From Ophryocystis elektroscirrha (Eukaryota; Apicomplexa; Conoidasida; Neogregarinorida; Ophryocystidae), in contig JAQIFP010000016.1 in NCBI GenBank assembly GCA_030141585.1, positions 23,211-87,210 of the forward strand: a stretch of 64,000 bases of DNA, given 5' to 3'. Within the stretch, counting starts at the first letter, position 1. Each line of letters begins with the position of its first letter. The position numbers were made by a program, and so were the translations under genes. Shown one piece after another: positions 52,344-64,000 of this stretch. Under the pieces are notes generated by a model. It had not been told where the DNA came from and did no database searches. It worked only from the letters and a program-made list of their open reading frames with translations.

Positions 52344-55300
52344 TTATATTATTTTATAGTTTACATGTTTGTTTAGTAGTGCATCTATGGCTATTACGTC
52401 ATTTTCGATCATTTGTAGTTTATAATCTCGAAACAACTAAAATGTAATATTCATTTTGTTATAAACAGTAATTCATCTCGTTACTATATGCATAGTCCTA
52501 TATATATATATATCTACTTTAAAGTTATATTAAAAGTATTTATTTGGCTTAACAAAATTAAACTACCATTCTCAGTAATTCAAGTTCCTGCATATTAATG
52601 TATTGAACTAATTTGGGATTTGTAATTATAGCGCATTTCAGAGCGTTCAGACCATAACAAAAAACATCTAATTGAAATTGAGTTATATTAATTTTTAATA
52701 TAAATATATTAACTATTATAAAAACAACTTGCGTAGGTAGCATATAAACTAAATTATGACGCGATACTAGATATATAAATCAATATATATTAACTTGTAT
52801 GAATATAATTATTTTTATGATTCTTATCAATATAGTAAAGTATTTATAGTAGAGAGATAGTAAGAGTATAAGTTGATAATATAATTAATCACAAAACAAT
52901 ATATATATACTGCAATTTTTGCAGTATATATATATGAGGTTATTTCATGCAGTTAATCACTCAAAATAAGAACATTCCATAATAAATTATTTATTTATAT
53001 TATTAAAGCAGGTCATGGTTATCATATATGATAAATTATTAAACCAAAATTATTAAATTTATTTATTTTATTTTCTATCAATATAGATATTTTATAGAGC
53101 ATATTATGATTCCAGTATATAAATGTAACCTTAAATAATTTAATTTACTCAATAATAAAATATAAATATGTAACTATAATACTTGGATCATTTTTGTGCG
53201 TCTTAATCACAGAAAATAATCTTTCTGTTATATCGGATTTAAACAACTTTTTTTGAATGTGTACATTTTTATAGATCAATCGAGCAAAACATTTACAAAC
53301 AATACTTATGACCTAAAAAAAAATCAACCTTAACAATTAATACTTCAGGCGACTTCAAAGATAATAAACCAAAAATGTAATCATAAAATCCAGTTGAACT
53401 TATTAATTCTATACAAGGATTCTAATAGAATTTAATTTATAAATAATGTTTTTTAATTTTTTTTTTATTATTTTGTAATATTTTCATAACTCACGTTTAT
53501 TTTATCCAGGGTTAGATTAGAAATTAATGAGCAAATGGAAATTATTAATTCTGGATTTCTAAATCTATTACCAACGTCATATAATGCTTGAAAAACTTCA
53601 ACATTGAAACTCTAATAAAATATTTTCTTAATTTACAATTACGCCGTAATATTGTCTAACTTCTATTTTATTTAACGATCGACAAACCGCTAGACAAACA
53701 TCAACATTAGTTCTAAAGAAAAATTATTTTAATTTACTAATTTACTGAAATGCAATAAGAATTTCAAATAGTTTTTGCAATTGATGTGCAAAATCAACGA
53801 TTTTTATATTTGCGTTTAAACAGTTTTCAATAATCACAGCATAACTTATGCTAATGGCAACGCTTGAATTAAATTTACGTTGAGCTTTTAGAACTGAATC
53901 AATTCCCTGTTAACAAGAGTTTAATTTTTTTTGGTAACATAGCACATCATGAATATTTTCAATTGTTTATTTAATTATTTATTAATTATTATTATTTGTA
54001 AGTAAGAAAGTACTTCAATTTTTTTTTTACAATGAATTCTGAAATGATAAATGATATTTTGCAGTATAAACTTTTAGGTATTTTAATAACTCTCAGTTCA
54101 TATATATACTGTATATATATATATAATATAATATACGTTTATCAATGCTATTGTTATACTTAAGAGTATTTCAAATAGAACATATATATATGTATACGAG
54201 TATATTTATTTATATATGTATGAATCTGTTAAATATGTGTCTTTTGATCAAGATGTTTCATTAATATTTTATTGTATTATATAAAGTTATAAAATATAAA
54301 ATACAGAATGTGGTATATAAAAGATTTGTAATACAATTATGCACTGTTATGCTTTAAATTTTCACATTAAAAGTTTTGTGTATATACATTGTATAGTATA
54401 AGCCTTTAAAACAATACGTATATAAATTATTGAAATACTATAAGCTCGATGTATGACGTAATATAAGTAAATAAGTATAAAGCGTATCTTGGTAATGTAC
54501 TTGATATATTAGTTTACAATGGAGAATGGAACAACGACTTAATGATGCTAAAGCAGCACAAGCGGCTCCTTGTAGTTTTCTATCTTCAGAATGAAGCTTA
54601 GCAACTTCCAAAATCTGCAATAATGTTGATAAGTTGTTTAGATCCTCATAGTAAGTCGTTTACTAAATAATATTATTATATATAATGAAGTATTTATTTT
54701 ATAATGTAATTACGTTTAGTATAGATTTATGTAAATTTTTTAATACTTTTTACAGACTATAATATATACATATACAGATAACTTAATTTTAGTGTTCTCC
54801 AATTTATCAATACAAATAAACCATTTAACTTTGTGGTATACGTATCGAATTTACATTTATCATGTATATATATATATATATATTATATAAAACAATAAGT
54901 TGTACAATAAATTAATAGTTTGCTGAATTATGTAATGCTCATAATTAACATCCATTTCCCAGATGATGGATAATTAAGTTGAACTTAAAATAATTATATT
55001 TTGATACGCAATTTGCTCAAACATCAAAAATAACTACAAAATGTTATGTTTATTAAGTACATGTTAAGTATGACAAATGCACATACTTTTTTTTAATGTA
55101 ATTACTATCACATTGAACATCTCCAACTCATTTAAAATTGATAAGATAAATGATCAATCAATTTAATCTGATTTAAGCTTTTTTAATCAATAATTTTAGT
55201 TCAAATTTATCAGTATACTTTATAAAATTAATGAAATTTTAAAATAAATTTTATAAGCATATAATATATGTAAGAAGTTATCGTTTCAAAACAAGTTACA

Positions 55301-56360
55301 GTTGTTACAACTAAAATTTATATTAAGTGTGTATATATATATGTATATAAATTAACCGTGATAACTTCGGAAGCGTCGAGTATCATCCAGGATAATGGAA
55401 GCTCTTGAACTGCAAAATTGTCATTTTTTTTGGATTCAAGGATTTCAGGCTGGAATTTTTCCAAAACCTGTCTAGATTTTGCGTGCATGATTTCGTTGTA
55501 AGCTCTTATTGCAAAAGCATCTATTGCAAGCAATGCAGATATAACTATTTTAGTCACTTGAGTCCATTTTAATAAACCTAAAGGTTGCAATTAACATACC
55601 TACGCAATTTCCAGCACAAATAGCAGAATTAAGTTTAAAAATATATTTATTTAGAAAGTTCATTTAGCATAAATGAGTATAATTAAATTTATTAAACTTG
55701 TGATTATTCAATATAAAATAAGTGAAATCGTGCGATATAAATAATATAATCGCATTAAAAAAATAGCATAAATCTTTAATCTAAATAATATATGTATTAT
55801 ACAGTTTATTAATGTTATTTGACTCTAGTCATTTGCATTGCACAGAAGTTGTGTATGTAAGTAGTTAATTAATTAATCTGAAAAATCCGCTATGTCGTAT
55901 ATTGTAATATAGAAATATCACAATATATATATATATTATGTCCATAAGTAAGTGATTAAATATAATCATTCATATTATCAAAACTTTTATGAAAACTACT
56001 TGTGAAAAAAAAAAAAATTATAATTGATAAGTGTAAGAAATATTTACATCAAAATGATTCTAGAATTTCAAAAATAAACCAAAAACACAGCTAATAATTT
56101 TTTAAATTCAAATAACTATTTTTTGATATATATTGATTTAATTAATTGATTTTTGATCGTCTTTGAATATTCATAAATTGTCTATTTTTATTGTCAACTG
56201 AGTTATATATTTTACATGATAAAAATAATTTGTATTGATCTGATTTGCGGTGACCCACAGAAGCAACGGCTAAAATTTGGAGAGAATCTTCAACTTCTTG
56301 AGTGTCATTAAATAAATTTATATTATCAATCAAAAAATCAATTACATCAGTATTTAACAT
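52344..56360 (-). CDS. Armadillo-repeat protein, unknown role
   Basis: Nine exons in phase (52344-52436, 52567-52667, 53183-53312, 53495-53611, 53661-53712, 53746-53906, 54501-54614, 55357-55577, 56216-56360) give 377 residues of helical repeats. Typical armadillo-like phrases are LQGAACAALASLSRCSILHC, NPELIISICSLISNLTLDKI and CYGLNALKCAIITNPKLVQY, each a set of short helices with small residues in fixed places. The first exon reads TDVIDFLIDNINLFNDTQEV. Introns are unusually long for this window (up to about 780 nt), so more exons could be hidden. The start ATG at 56360 is directly preceded by an in-frame TAA. The repeat class is fairly clear; the specific protein is not recognised. It is tail-to-tail with NOP58 with only 105 bp between stops. 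Confidence 0.68.
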
Positions 56361-57101
56361 TTACAGCTGATTAAGCATTTTTCATAATTTTCTTTGAGTC
56401 ATGTACACACAAATGCGTTAGTAGATTAATTAATGATAAAAAAAAATTAAATTCTAAGCAAGAGCTTGATAATCAGACTTATAAAAAATAATATCATTAT
56501 TGAATAGCTTTTCTTTTTTTTGATTCTTCATTAGATCTAAAAGAATGAATTTATAAAAATAATAATTACAGCATTTTTGCTCTTGGTTTCGGCCCTAAGA
56601 AAATTTATTAAATAAAGAATACTTATATGGAATATTATTTCTCAAATTATGCTATTCATCAAAACATATATATAATTGTAAAAATTTGAATATTATCAGT
56701 TTATTTGTTTTATTTATATATCTTAAACGAATAATGAGAAAATGACTGCTTTGATTTTTGATACAGTGATGTTATGCAAATTCTTATACGTAAATATATT
56801 TTTGATATGAATTATTTAATATACAATTATGTAGTTATTCCTAGTTAATTACTTCAAACTGACTATGCTCAGACATAATCTGCTAATATAATCAATAAAT
56901 CGAATTATATAACGTTTTTCAATCTAATTAGAAAATATACCACCAAATAGTTTTTCATATAGTAATTAAACGGAGGTAAAATTATTTTTTAAATGCATAA
57001 ATACAAATTTTTTTATACATATTTATTTTGTGAATATATTAAATTAATAGTAATTCAATATTTACGAAAAACAGTGCTTTGCATATTTGTTAATTAATTA
57101 G
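56361..57101. other. Intergenic region, no confident gene
   Basis: This 740 bp lies between the armadillo gene start and the TRM1 stop, both on the minus strand. A short Lys-rich open stretch near 56508-56570 (SNEESKKRKAIQ or an overlapping frame) could be an exon but has no supported partners. It presumably contains the armadillo gene promoter. Confidence 0.45.
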
Positions 57102-58408
57102 TTAATAATTACCCCAAAATGGAGCTGGGTTGGGAGGCCATTTCGATATATCCACAGATTTACTTATAGCTTGAAAATGTATTGTGAACTTTATAGTGTC
57201 CGGATCAACCCTAATAAAATTTATTTATTATATTCTTCAGTAAATAATTTATTTGTTATATGTTTCAATTATATATATATATATATATTATTTCACGTGA
57301 AAGCTTTTTGGAGAATTGAATATAGCTCAGGATTTTTGGGAGGATGTAATTGTGCCCATCTTCGGAGTATATCAAACACCACATGCGAAGGAGCATTTGT
57401 CTGTGAATTGAAATTGTTAAGAAGTATTTAAGCGTATATTATAAATCAAACATATTAGAGTACTTTAATGGACTAAATAGAGAATATAAACACATCTTAT
57501 ACTGCTTTATTATATATATAAGCATATATATATAATAACTCATATATAAGCAAATACACATTTAAGCATACAGTATCAATAAAAATTCAGATATATATTC
57601 ACTTTATAAAATATTTGATGTATTCTATAGGCACAATATACACGTGCATCTTAAAATTTGTAAGCAGTTGAAATTTCTTGTATGTTGCATGACAAACTTT
57701 GATTAAAGAAATTGATTATATGCAGTCACAACACATGCTTACCTTGATAGATTGAGGTTCTCGATGAAAATGCGAAACTTGATAATTTAAATGTAAAAGA
57801 GCAGATCTGTTAACAGTTATATCAAAAGTCTTTTTTACTTAAACTGAACTATTTTCATGGTTTCCAGTTTTACTCTATTCATGACAGAAGGCAAATGATA
57901 ATAAAGTGGACTGTCAATTTCCTACAGTAATATACATATTTGTATTAAATAATTCTTATATAAATTAAGTTATGATATGTTATAATAAACGTGCTATGTA
58001 CTTTACGTACAAGAAGACAAATTTCTATTAATAGACGGATTATCTATTAACTGTAAGTTACCTCGTTTATTGCAGTTAATAACCCTCTTATTTTGGGTAA
58101 GAGGGTCAGAGATTTCATGTAAGATCTGTGTTCATTTTTGGGAGATATTATATCAAGGCATCTTGCTATAAAACTCTATTATACATTTATTTTTTGAATG
58201 TACAATACTTTATTATGTAATGCTCCCGAATAAAAAGGACCAGCTATCCATATGTTAGAACATCCACAATTTTCACATTCTTTAGTATCTGCAAAATTAG
58301 TTACATAAAGATTTATTTGACTGCTATATACAACATAAACTCCACAGCTGGCCAAAAATGAAATGATGTGTATTATTTTACAAATAATTTGATTAATTTT
58401 ATAGATAC

Positions 58409-58461
<53 letters not shown>

Positions 58462-60539
58462 ATATTGACAATTTTTTACTGTGTTATTTATTATGAAATT
58501 AGTGTATATTTCTCGTAACAATTAATATATGCATGATTAATCATCTTTGATGTCTAAATTATATACATGTATATATATATGCAAATATTATTAACAATAT
58601 CTAATATTGACTGAGTTGAAATTATTATTCATTACTATTATAACAAATATAATCAATGAAACATTATTAAACTTTTGAGAATACTACTTGTTTTTGGCAT
58701 TTGAGGCACTTTGTATTTGACGGAATCATCAGAATTAACAACTTTAGCTCCCAGAGGAACAAGTGTGAATGTATCGCAATTGGTGCATTGTAAAGCAAGC
58801 GAACTTTTTGAAGCAATACTTTTACAACCCAAAATTGAAGTTCGGACGCGGACAAATATTCTCACGTAAAAGTCGATGCTGCAGCAAGCTAAGGGTTCAA
58901 TGGTTTTTTTATACCGTGCAGCTGTCATGCTTAAGCTGTTTACTAGTAGTCTAAAAAGCTCAAATTCATTTCATTAGATATATTAAACATATAAAATAAA
59001 TTGAATATATATAATAATCATTCAGCTAATATTTAACCCATAATTTCATATCTACATCAATGTTAACTATATCATAATTATTAATTTTGATATATCTAAG
59101 TAGTTAATAATTAAATATTATTCACACTGGTTTTTTGAAATATATATATATATATATACAATTAAACAATTGTTCATAATTTTGTATATTTATGTGCTAG
59201 TGACTTAAAACATAAGCACTTATATTATGTAGAAATGTTGTTTTATTCAAAAATAATAGCAACTCCATAATAATGCAAGTATTAAAGATTGGATAATGTA
59301 GCAAGGTAATATTATAATTATACATATATATATATATGTGTTCTAATAAGTTATTGGAATACCTGAGAGCCATTTCGTGCATATACCGGGCTTTGACAGC
59401 GGTACCTCCATACTTGTAGTATGAAACTTCAGGATTGTTTCCGCAAAGAATAGGCATGTCCGTAGAAGTTAAACATAAAAGACCTCCTTCAGCGACACAT
59501 TGAACTGCTGCGTCTAAAAATGAAGCTACACTGCCGTAAGGGTCTAAATCAATAACGTCAAAACCCTGTTTTAATCCCTTGAGTGGTATTTGGCCATCGC
59601 GCTCTAATTGAAATTGGAAAACAGATTCCGGTCCGAAGAAATGACTCGTGTACATTAATTTATTTGCCTCGCAACAGACAGCTGAAATCAATTAATTAAA
59701 CCTTCATAATGATTTATATTATAAAATGATGTAATATGATATTTAGACATTATTTATTGTTCAATATATATTGATAATAGATAAATATTAAAATCCCAAT
59801 TTCATAGTCAAGTAATAATAAATTAAATAATATGTTATTTTCGCTTACCCTGAAGTTTTCTTGGATCAACATTGTTCCTTTGACGATTATTCAGAATTGT
59901 TTGCACAGCAGTTGGATCTATATCACCAGCTACTACAATATTTACAACATCTTTTAGCTCCAAGGCATATCGAATTGAACGTAAACCTGTCGCTGATAGT
60001 GGTTCCAATATATTGAGTTTATACTTGTCCTTGGATGATGAACGGTCGGATTCAGCTTTCTCAGAAAGCATGTCTGAATTTTGACTAGAGACTGGGATTT
60101 GTGCACTTGGAGATTCCTCAGTATTGATGGTTCTAACAAATACAATTTTACTATAAACACTAATAATAAAGTAGTTATTTTAACAAATATATATATATAT
60201 ATCTATACTTGAGTTTCAAGTGCCTTATCATGATAACATGCATTTTTATATTATTTTTAAAGTTTATATAGAGACATTGTTGTTATAAGTCGAAATAAAT
60301 ATAAAATTCTAACATTACTTGGTAAGATTTTCATTTACAGATACACTGGCTTTGGATTTATGTATATATAATTCATGTTCCTTTATGGAGGCGAAAGCAC
60401 GTAAAATAATAAGAGAAAGATCACGATTAAAAACTTGCACAGGATTGTAAAAAACATTATTGGCATCTAAAACGCCTCCGCCAATAGCTGCTTTCCCTTC
60501 TGTAATAACACCTTGAGATTCTGTGCCTTTCTCATTCAT
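57102..60539 (-). CDS. TRMT1: tRNA (guanine26-N2) dimethyltransferase TRM1
   Basis: This gene encodes TRM1, which makes N2,N2-dimethylguanosine at position 26 of tRNAs. Ten exons are in phase: 57102-57210, 57297-57400, 57743-57806, 57839-57921, 58062-58161, 58204-58288, 58688-58950, 59363-59681, 59849-60132 and 60319-60539, giving 543 residues. Landmarks are [16 protein letters not shown], the SAM-binding [17 protein letters not shown], the catalytic region [40 protein letters not shown] and [18 protein letters not shown]. The C-terminal part has [15 protein letters not shown] and a zinc-type pair of CxxC sites (CTNC and [10 protein letters not shown]). The end is [13 protein letters not shown] chose the start at [10 protein letters not shown]; an upstream ATG at 60623 is possible through a 38 nt intron. 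Enzyme family is certain. Confidence 0.94.
58419..58458. repeat. (AT)n microsatellite in a TRM1 intron
   Basis: About 20 AT units lie in the 399 nt intron between exons 58204-58288 and 58688-58950. Confidence 0.88.
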
Positions 60540-61089
60540 TTTACTACGAAACAGTAGTTCCGCCTTCTCAAAAGTAAAAAAAAATAAGTACGCGTATTTA
60601 ATTACAAAGTTTAATGTAAACATGTTTTATTACTTTAAAAATAACTTTATTACAATACCTGTTTATTTTAAATAAAACTATGTGTTTATTTGCAGCTTTC
60701 AATAGTGAACTTAACAGTTTACATTCATTTGTTTGCTGGTTTATTCGGTGAGACTTAGAATTTTACCATTTCTTAGTGATTAAGTAATGTGATTTTGTAA
60801 TTGGAAAATATAATGCCAATTATTGAATATACTATATATATTCAATATATACATATATATATATATATACAGATATATATATATATAAGTTTTATTTGCA
60901 AAATAAAACCTATATATATATGTAATGATAGTTTAGGTGCTAAAAAGGTAGATACTAACAAATCAATTATTTTATATTGATAAAAGTCATATAATATATA
61001 TTAACAGTAATATAAGTGCTGGTTAGATATCGTGTAATAAATTATTTGTGTGTTGATTTAAATGGTAAAGATCTGTTGATTATGAAAAA
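60540..61089. promoter_or_regulatory. Divergent intergenic region between TRM1 and adaptor mu gene
   Basis: This 550 bp separates the starts of TRM1 (-) and the adaptor mu gene (+) and must contain both promoters. It contains (TA)n-like tracts near 60837-60888. If the upstream TRM1 ATG at 60623 is real, the spacer is shorter. Confidence 0.45.
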
Positions 61090-62612
61090 ATGCTTTTACA
61101 GGTATATATATTTGATGATATATTAGATTGTATATATCGTCGAAGTTTAAGTGTTCACAGTGAATCGCTTGATTCTTCTAGTGTTTTACGTTTAATAAAT
61201 GAAAACAAGAAATTTGTATTTAGTATTGATTCTCTAGACAGAAGATTAGCTTGGTTTCCATATAATCAATTATTATTTGTAATATATTTCAAATCGAGTT
61301 ATCAAGCATATGGTTTACAAATACTAAAATATATTTTAAATAATTTAAAGTCGCAATTCTCTATATTAGATGATGTTTGTATCATCCATAATTATCCAAG
61401 TTTAAATGAAATATTTGATGAAATGTTTGTACATGGTTACGTAAAATCATTTTCTTTTTACACCGTAAAGCCTAATCTTCGTATAGAAACTAAAAATAAG
61501 TCGGACGCAGCATTGCTAGACGGAAAGAAATATCTGTTTGGCTTCAATTATGCCGGTCTAAAACGAAACTCAAACATGTTAAATATGATGTCATACACCA
61601 GTGAAAAGCTGTATAAAATCATGGGAAGAGAAAACATATGTCCAATGGAAGACAATAAAAAAGGAACGGTTCTAATTCAGGTTGAAGAATTTTTAAAAGG
61701 AAATATAACTCAAAATTCGAATAAAAATCAATATTTTACTGGTTGCATAAAACTCATATATTCTCATCCAGCATTGACAGACACTTGGCATACTTTAGAA
61801 TCTTCAAATGAGACTTTAACAATAGGGATATCATTTGAGGATCGGGAACAAGCAAACTTAATCAACGGATATGTCTTCCACGAATGCGTCACCCAAAATA
61901 ATTTATTTCCACATAAAGATACAAATTTAACAGTCAAACCAATGTTCAAAATTACCCCTATATTGAAATATCTGTAACGTAAATGTATTGATAAATAGTT
62001 TAGTGCTCTTAATTTTCCCAAAAAACTGGTTTCTTTAGACATAAAAATCGATTGCTCATTTCCTAAGGTAAAAAAAAAAAATTTCAAGAAAACCTTTTTC
62101 AGTTTAATATTAGAGGATATTTAAAATCCCACATAAATAAAAGTATCGAGAATGTTACTATTTACCTTGAGCCCCTTGCATCTATTGAAAATAGTTTAAT
62201 ATTCAAAAATGATGAGGTAAAAGACATAATTACTACACTCATCAATATTTTAGATTACAAAAAAAAGTCTTTCTACCAACTTTGACATTATTTATGTAAA
62301 AAAAAAAAAAAAAAAAAAATTGTAGGCTTCAGGGGGACGAGGATTTGAGTTTAATATAGATTTCGAGATAATGACGTGTCGGCCTTTTGTAATAAATGAA
62401 TTTCATGAAAATTATCTCAAATGTTTGTTAAACCCAATTCACTTGAGTTTTCATATAATGGGTTATAAACTCTCTAAATTATTTGTAAGTGCATATATAT
62501 GATAACATATTTCGATAATCAGATTTCTAAAGTTACTGGGGATAGTTTGGACAGTATGAACTGTAATATTGAATATATAAGTAAAGTTGAAGATTTAGTT
62601 TTTTACATGTGA
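61090..62612 (+). CDS. Adaptor (AP) complex medium (mu) subunit
   Basis: This gene encodes a mu-adaptin, which selects cargo in coated-vesicle formation. Exons are 61090-61973, 62004-62067, 62103-62216, 62254-62295, 62326-62484 and 62523-62612, giving 450 residues, the usual mu length. The N-terminal longin part starts MLLQVYIFDDILDCIYRRSL and ends with NEIFDEMFVHGYVKS, matching the mu pattern (L..ELLDEM.D.GY). The mu homology domain begins near GTVLIQVEEFLKGNITQNSN, continues with PKKLVSLDIKIDCSFPKFNI and IYLEPLASIENSLIFKND, and ends in HLSFHIMGYKLSKLF. Five introns are 30-38 nt, and one exon is only 42 nt. The sequence is diverged: the final Arg-containing strand of most mu subunits is replaced by SKVEDLVFYM. 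I cannot tell whether it belongs to AP-1 to AP-5 or to a TSET-like complex. Confidence 0.75.
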
Positions 62613-63095
62613 TTTTTTTTTTTTTTTAAAACTAAAATAGCTATCAGTAGGCCCACGAATAGTATAATGATTAAATTATGAGTCTTAATATGATAATAAA
62701 CGATTTACAGCCAAGTTTATTATACAAAGAATTGGTAATTAGATAGATTATCAAATTGTTAATAGCGGATCAGCTAGCTTAATTTTTTTAAAAAGCTTTT
62801 GATCCTTATAATAATATGAATATTTATAAAAAAAATTTATATGTGCGTTTAAAAACTTTTTTTAATTGCTATTCACTTTTTTTTTTCAAGTAGTGAAAAT
62901 TAACTGTTATAAGAATTTGTATTGACGATTTTAGTATGAATTTTACGTTTATAAATATTAATTATTTATAAAATCGTTATTTTATACTCATCATCATTTT
63001 TTAAATACAACTGCGCATACGCTTCATCAAACATTTTAAAGCTTGTATATAATAAATAACACTGCTGAAAAACACTAAAAAATCATATTTTATAG
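62613..63095. other. Intergenic or unrecognised 5' exons of the WD40 gene
   Basis: About 480 bp of AT-rich sequence. The WD40 gene that follows starts in mid-domain, so an N-terminal exon may lie here, but I cannot identify one. Confidence 0.4.
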
Positions 63096-63798
63096 AATGA
63101 ATCTAAAATTACGGCTGTTTTTTTGAGCCATTGTGAATTATTTATGGGTCTCTCTGATGGTCGAGTGTTATATTATAACTATATATCTGATTCATTCAGA
63201 GTATTATTAGAAAAATCTGAATTAGAGGTTAATATACTATAGAAAATACAATTACAGATTCAATATTTGGCTGCCAAAGAAGATTTTTTCGGTATTATTA
63301 CAAATTTCAATGAAGTAAATTTACAAAGTTTTATATAGTTTTTAGATTTATATTTTTTGTGTACTTACAAATTCAGTTAAATGTGTAAAGTTATATGTTT
63401 TTCCCCATTATGTTAATATATTCCAATTTAACCCGGTTGATAAAAAATCAGTTAACTTTATTAGCTTTGAAAATTTTCTTAGATCATTACAGGACATGCA
63501 GACGGAAGTTTATACATGCATAGTATGGATTCTTACCCACTTTTTTTGAAAAAGTAATTAAGACATTACTAAATTGTTCCAAAGGGATCGCTGGCCATTT
63601 TATCAGATCTCTTGGAGTCCAGACGGTCAAAAAATTGCTTGGATTACTGAGTGTCGATCTTTATTTGTGTCTTCATACTGTCAAGAAAAAAAGAACATAT
63701 CAAACACTAAACAAGTTTTATGCGAACAGTCTGATTTAAATTTTATAAAATGGATCAATTCTAACGAACTATTATATCTAAGTGGATATACAGTATAC
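63096..63798 (+). CDS. WD40 beta-propeller protein, possibly IFT172-like, partial
   Basis: Four exons are in phase: 63096-63227, 63258-63314, 63483-63553 and 63585-63798; more exons should lie up- and downstream. The visible part reads as propeller blades: KITAVFLSHCELFMGLSDGR, then LAAKEDFFGIITNFNEIITG, then HADGSLYMHSMD and RWPFYQISWSPDGQKIAWIT. The order G-L-x-(D/E)-G-(K/R)-V followed by (T/S)-N-...-(L/I)-(S/T)-G-H-A-D-G-(T/S) resembles the N-terminal propeller of the intraflagellar transport protein IFT172. This would fit the CEP135-like gene in the same window, but other WD40 proteins share such blocks. Introns at 63228-63257 and 63554-63584 are 30 and 31 nt. The WD40 fold is fairly sure; the IFT172 identity is tentative. 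Confidence 0.55.
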
Positions 63799-63873
63799 GT
63801 AAGTATTCTAATTTTAATTAATTGATTAACAAATTATATAATAAAGTAATATATAATTATAATGTAATCATAT

Positions 63874-64000
<127 letters not shown>

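Noticed and set aside
55578..55640. Extra exon MNFLNKYIFKLNSAICAG with a 22 nt intron in the armadillo gene
   Set aside because: An in-frame TAA directly precedes it with no acceptor between, while the first exon 56216-56360 joins straight to 55577 in phase.

Overview
The window is a piece of a very AT-rich, intron-rich, gene-dense eukaryotic nuclear genome. It carries two alveolin (inner membrane complex) genes and a secreted cysteine-repeat protein of the oocyst-wall type. Together these point to an alveolate, most likely an apicomplexan of coccidian type or a close relative. A CEP135-like gene suggests a flagellated stage. This placement is inferred from gene content only; I see no rRNA, tRNA, organelle or bacterial genes.

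Layout, left to right. 0.1-3.3 kb: SR splicing factor (5' end outside the window), CID-domain protein, small unknown gene (all +). 3.7-8.1 kb: two head-to-head alveolin genes sharing a 134 bp spacer. 8.8-14.2 kb, minus: oocyst-wall-type protein, F-box-like protein, SelO pseudokinase (first exon or exons not found). 15.7-17.7 kb: 10-exon unknown gene (+). 18.9-27.0 kb, minus: U2AF large subunit, YIPF6/Yip1 membrane protein, Tudor-SN. 27.0-34.9 kb, plus: FACT subunit SSRP1/Pob3, with a 24 bp minisatellite and an assembly gap in one intron, then a SulP/SLC26 anion transporter. 35.0-45.3 kb, minus: unknown 505 aa protein, histidine phosphatase, CEP135-like coiled-coil protein, small coiled-coil protein. 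45.4-52.2 kb, plus: mitochondrial phosphate carrier, Nup54-like FG nucleoporin, NOP58. 52.3-60.5 kb, minus: armadillo-repeat protein, TRM1 tRNA methyltransferase. 61.1 kb to the end, plus: adaptor-complex mu subunit, start of a WD40 protein, and an AAT microsatellite that runs off the window.

I built gene models by hand by joining exons so that GT-AG sites, reading phase and family motifs all agree. A striking result is that roughly 70 of the introns are only about 29-42 nt long, with a peak near 31-35 nt. Several core splicing factors lie in the same window, and the U2AF large subunit appears to lack its RRM2. Other notable points are two divergent genes (Tudor-SN and SSRP1) whose start codons interlock on one CATG, and very short gaps between genes (40-105 bp in several places). 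Exon coordinates are predictions without transcript support. The 5' ends of SelO and the WD40 gene are unresolved.
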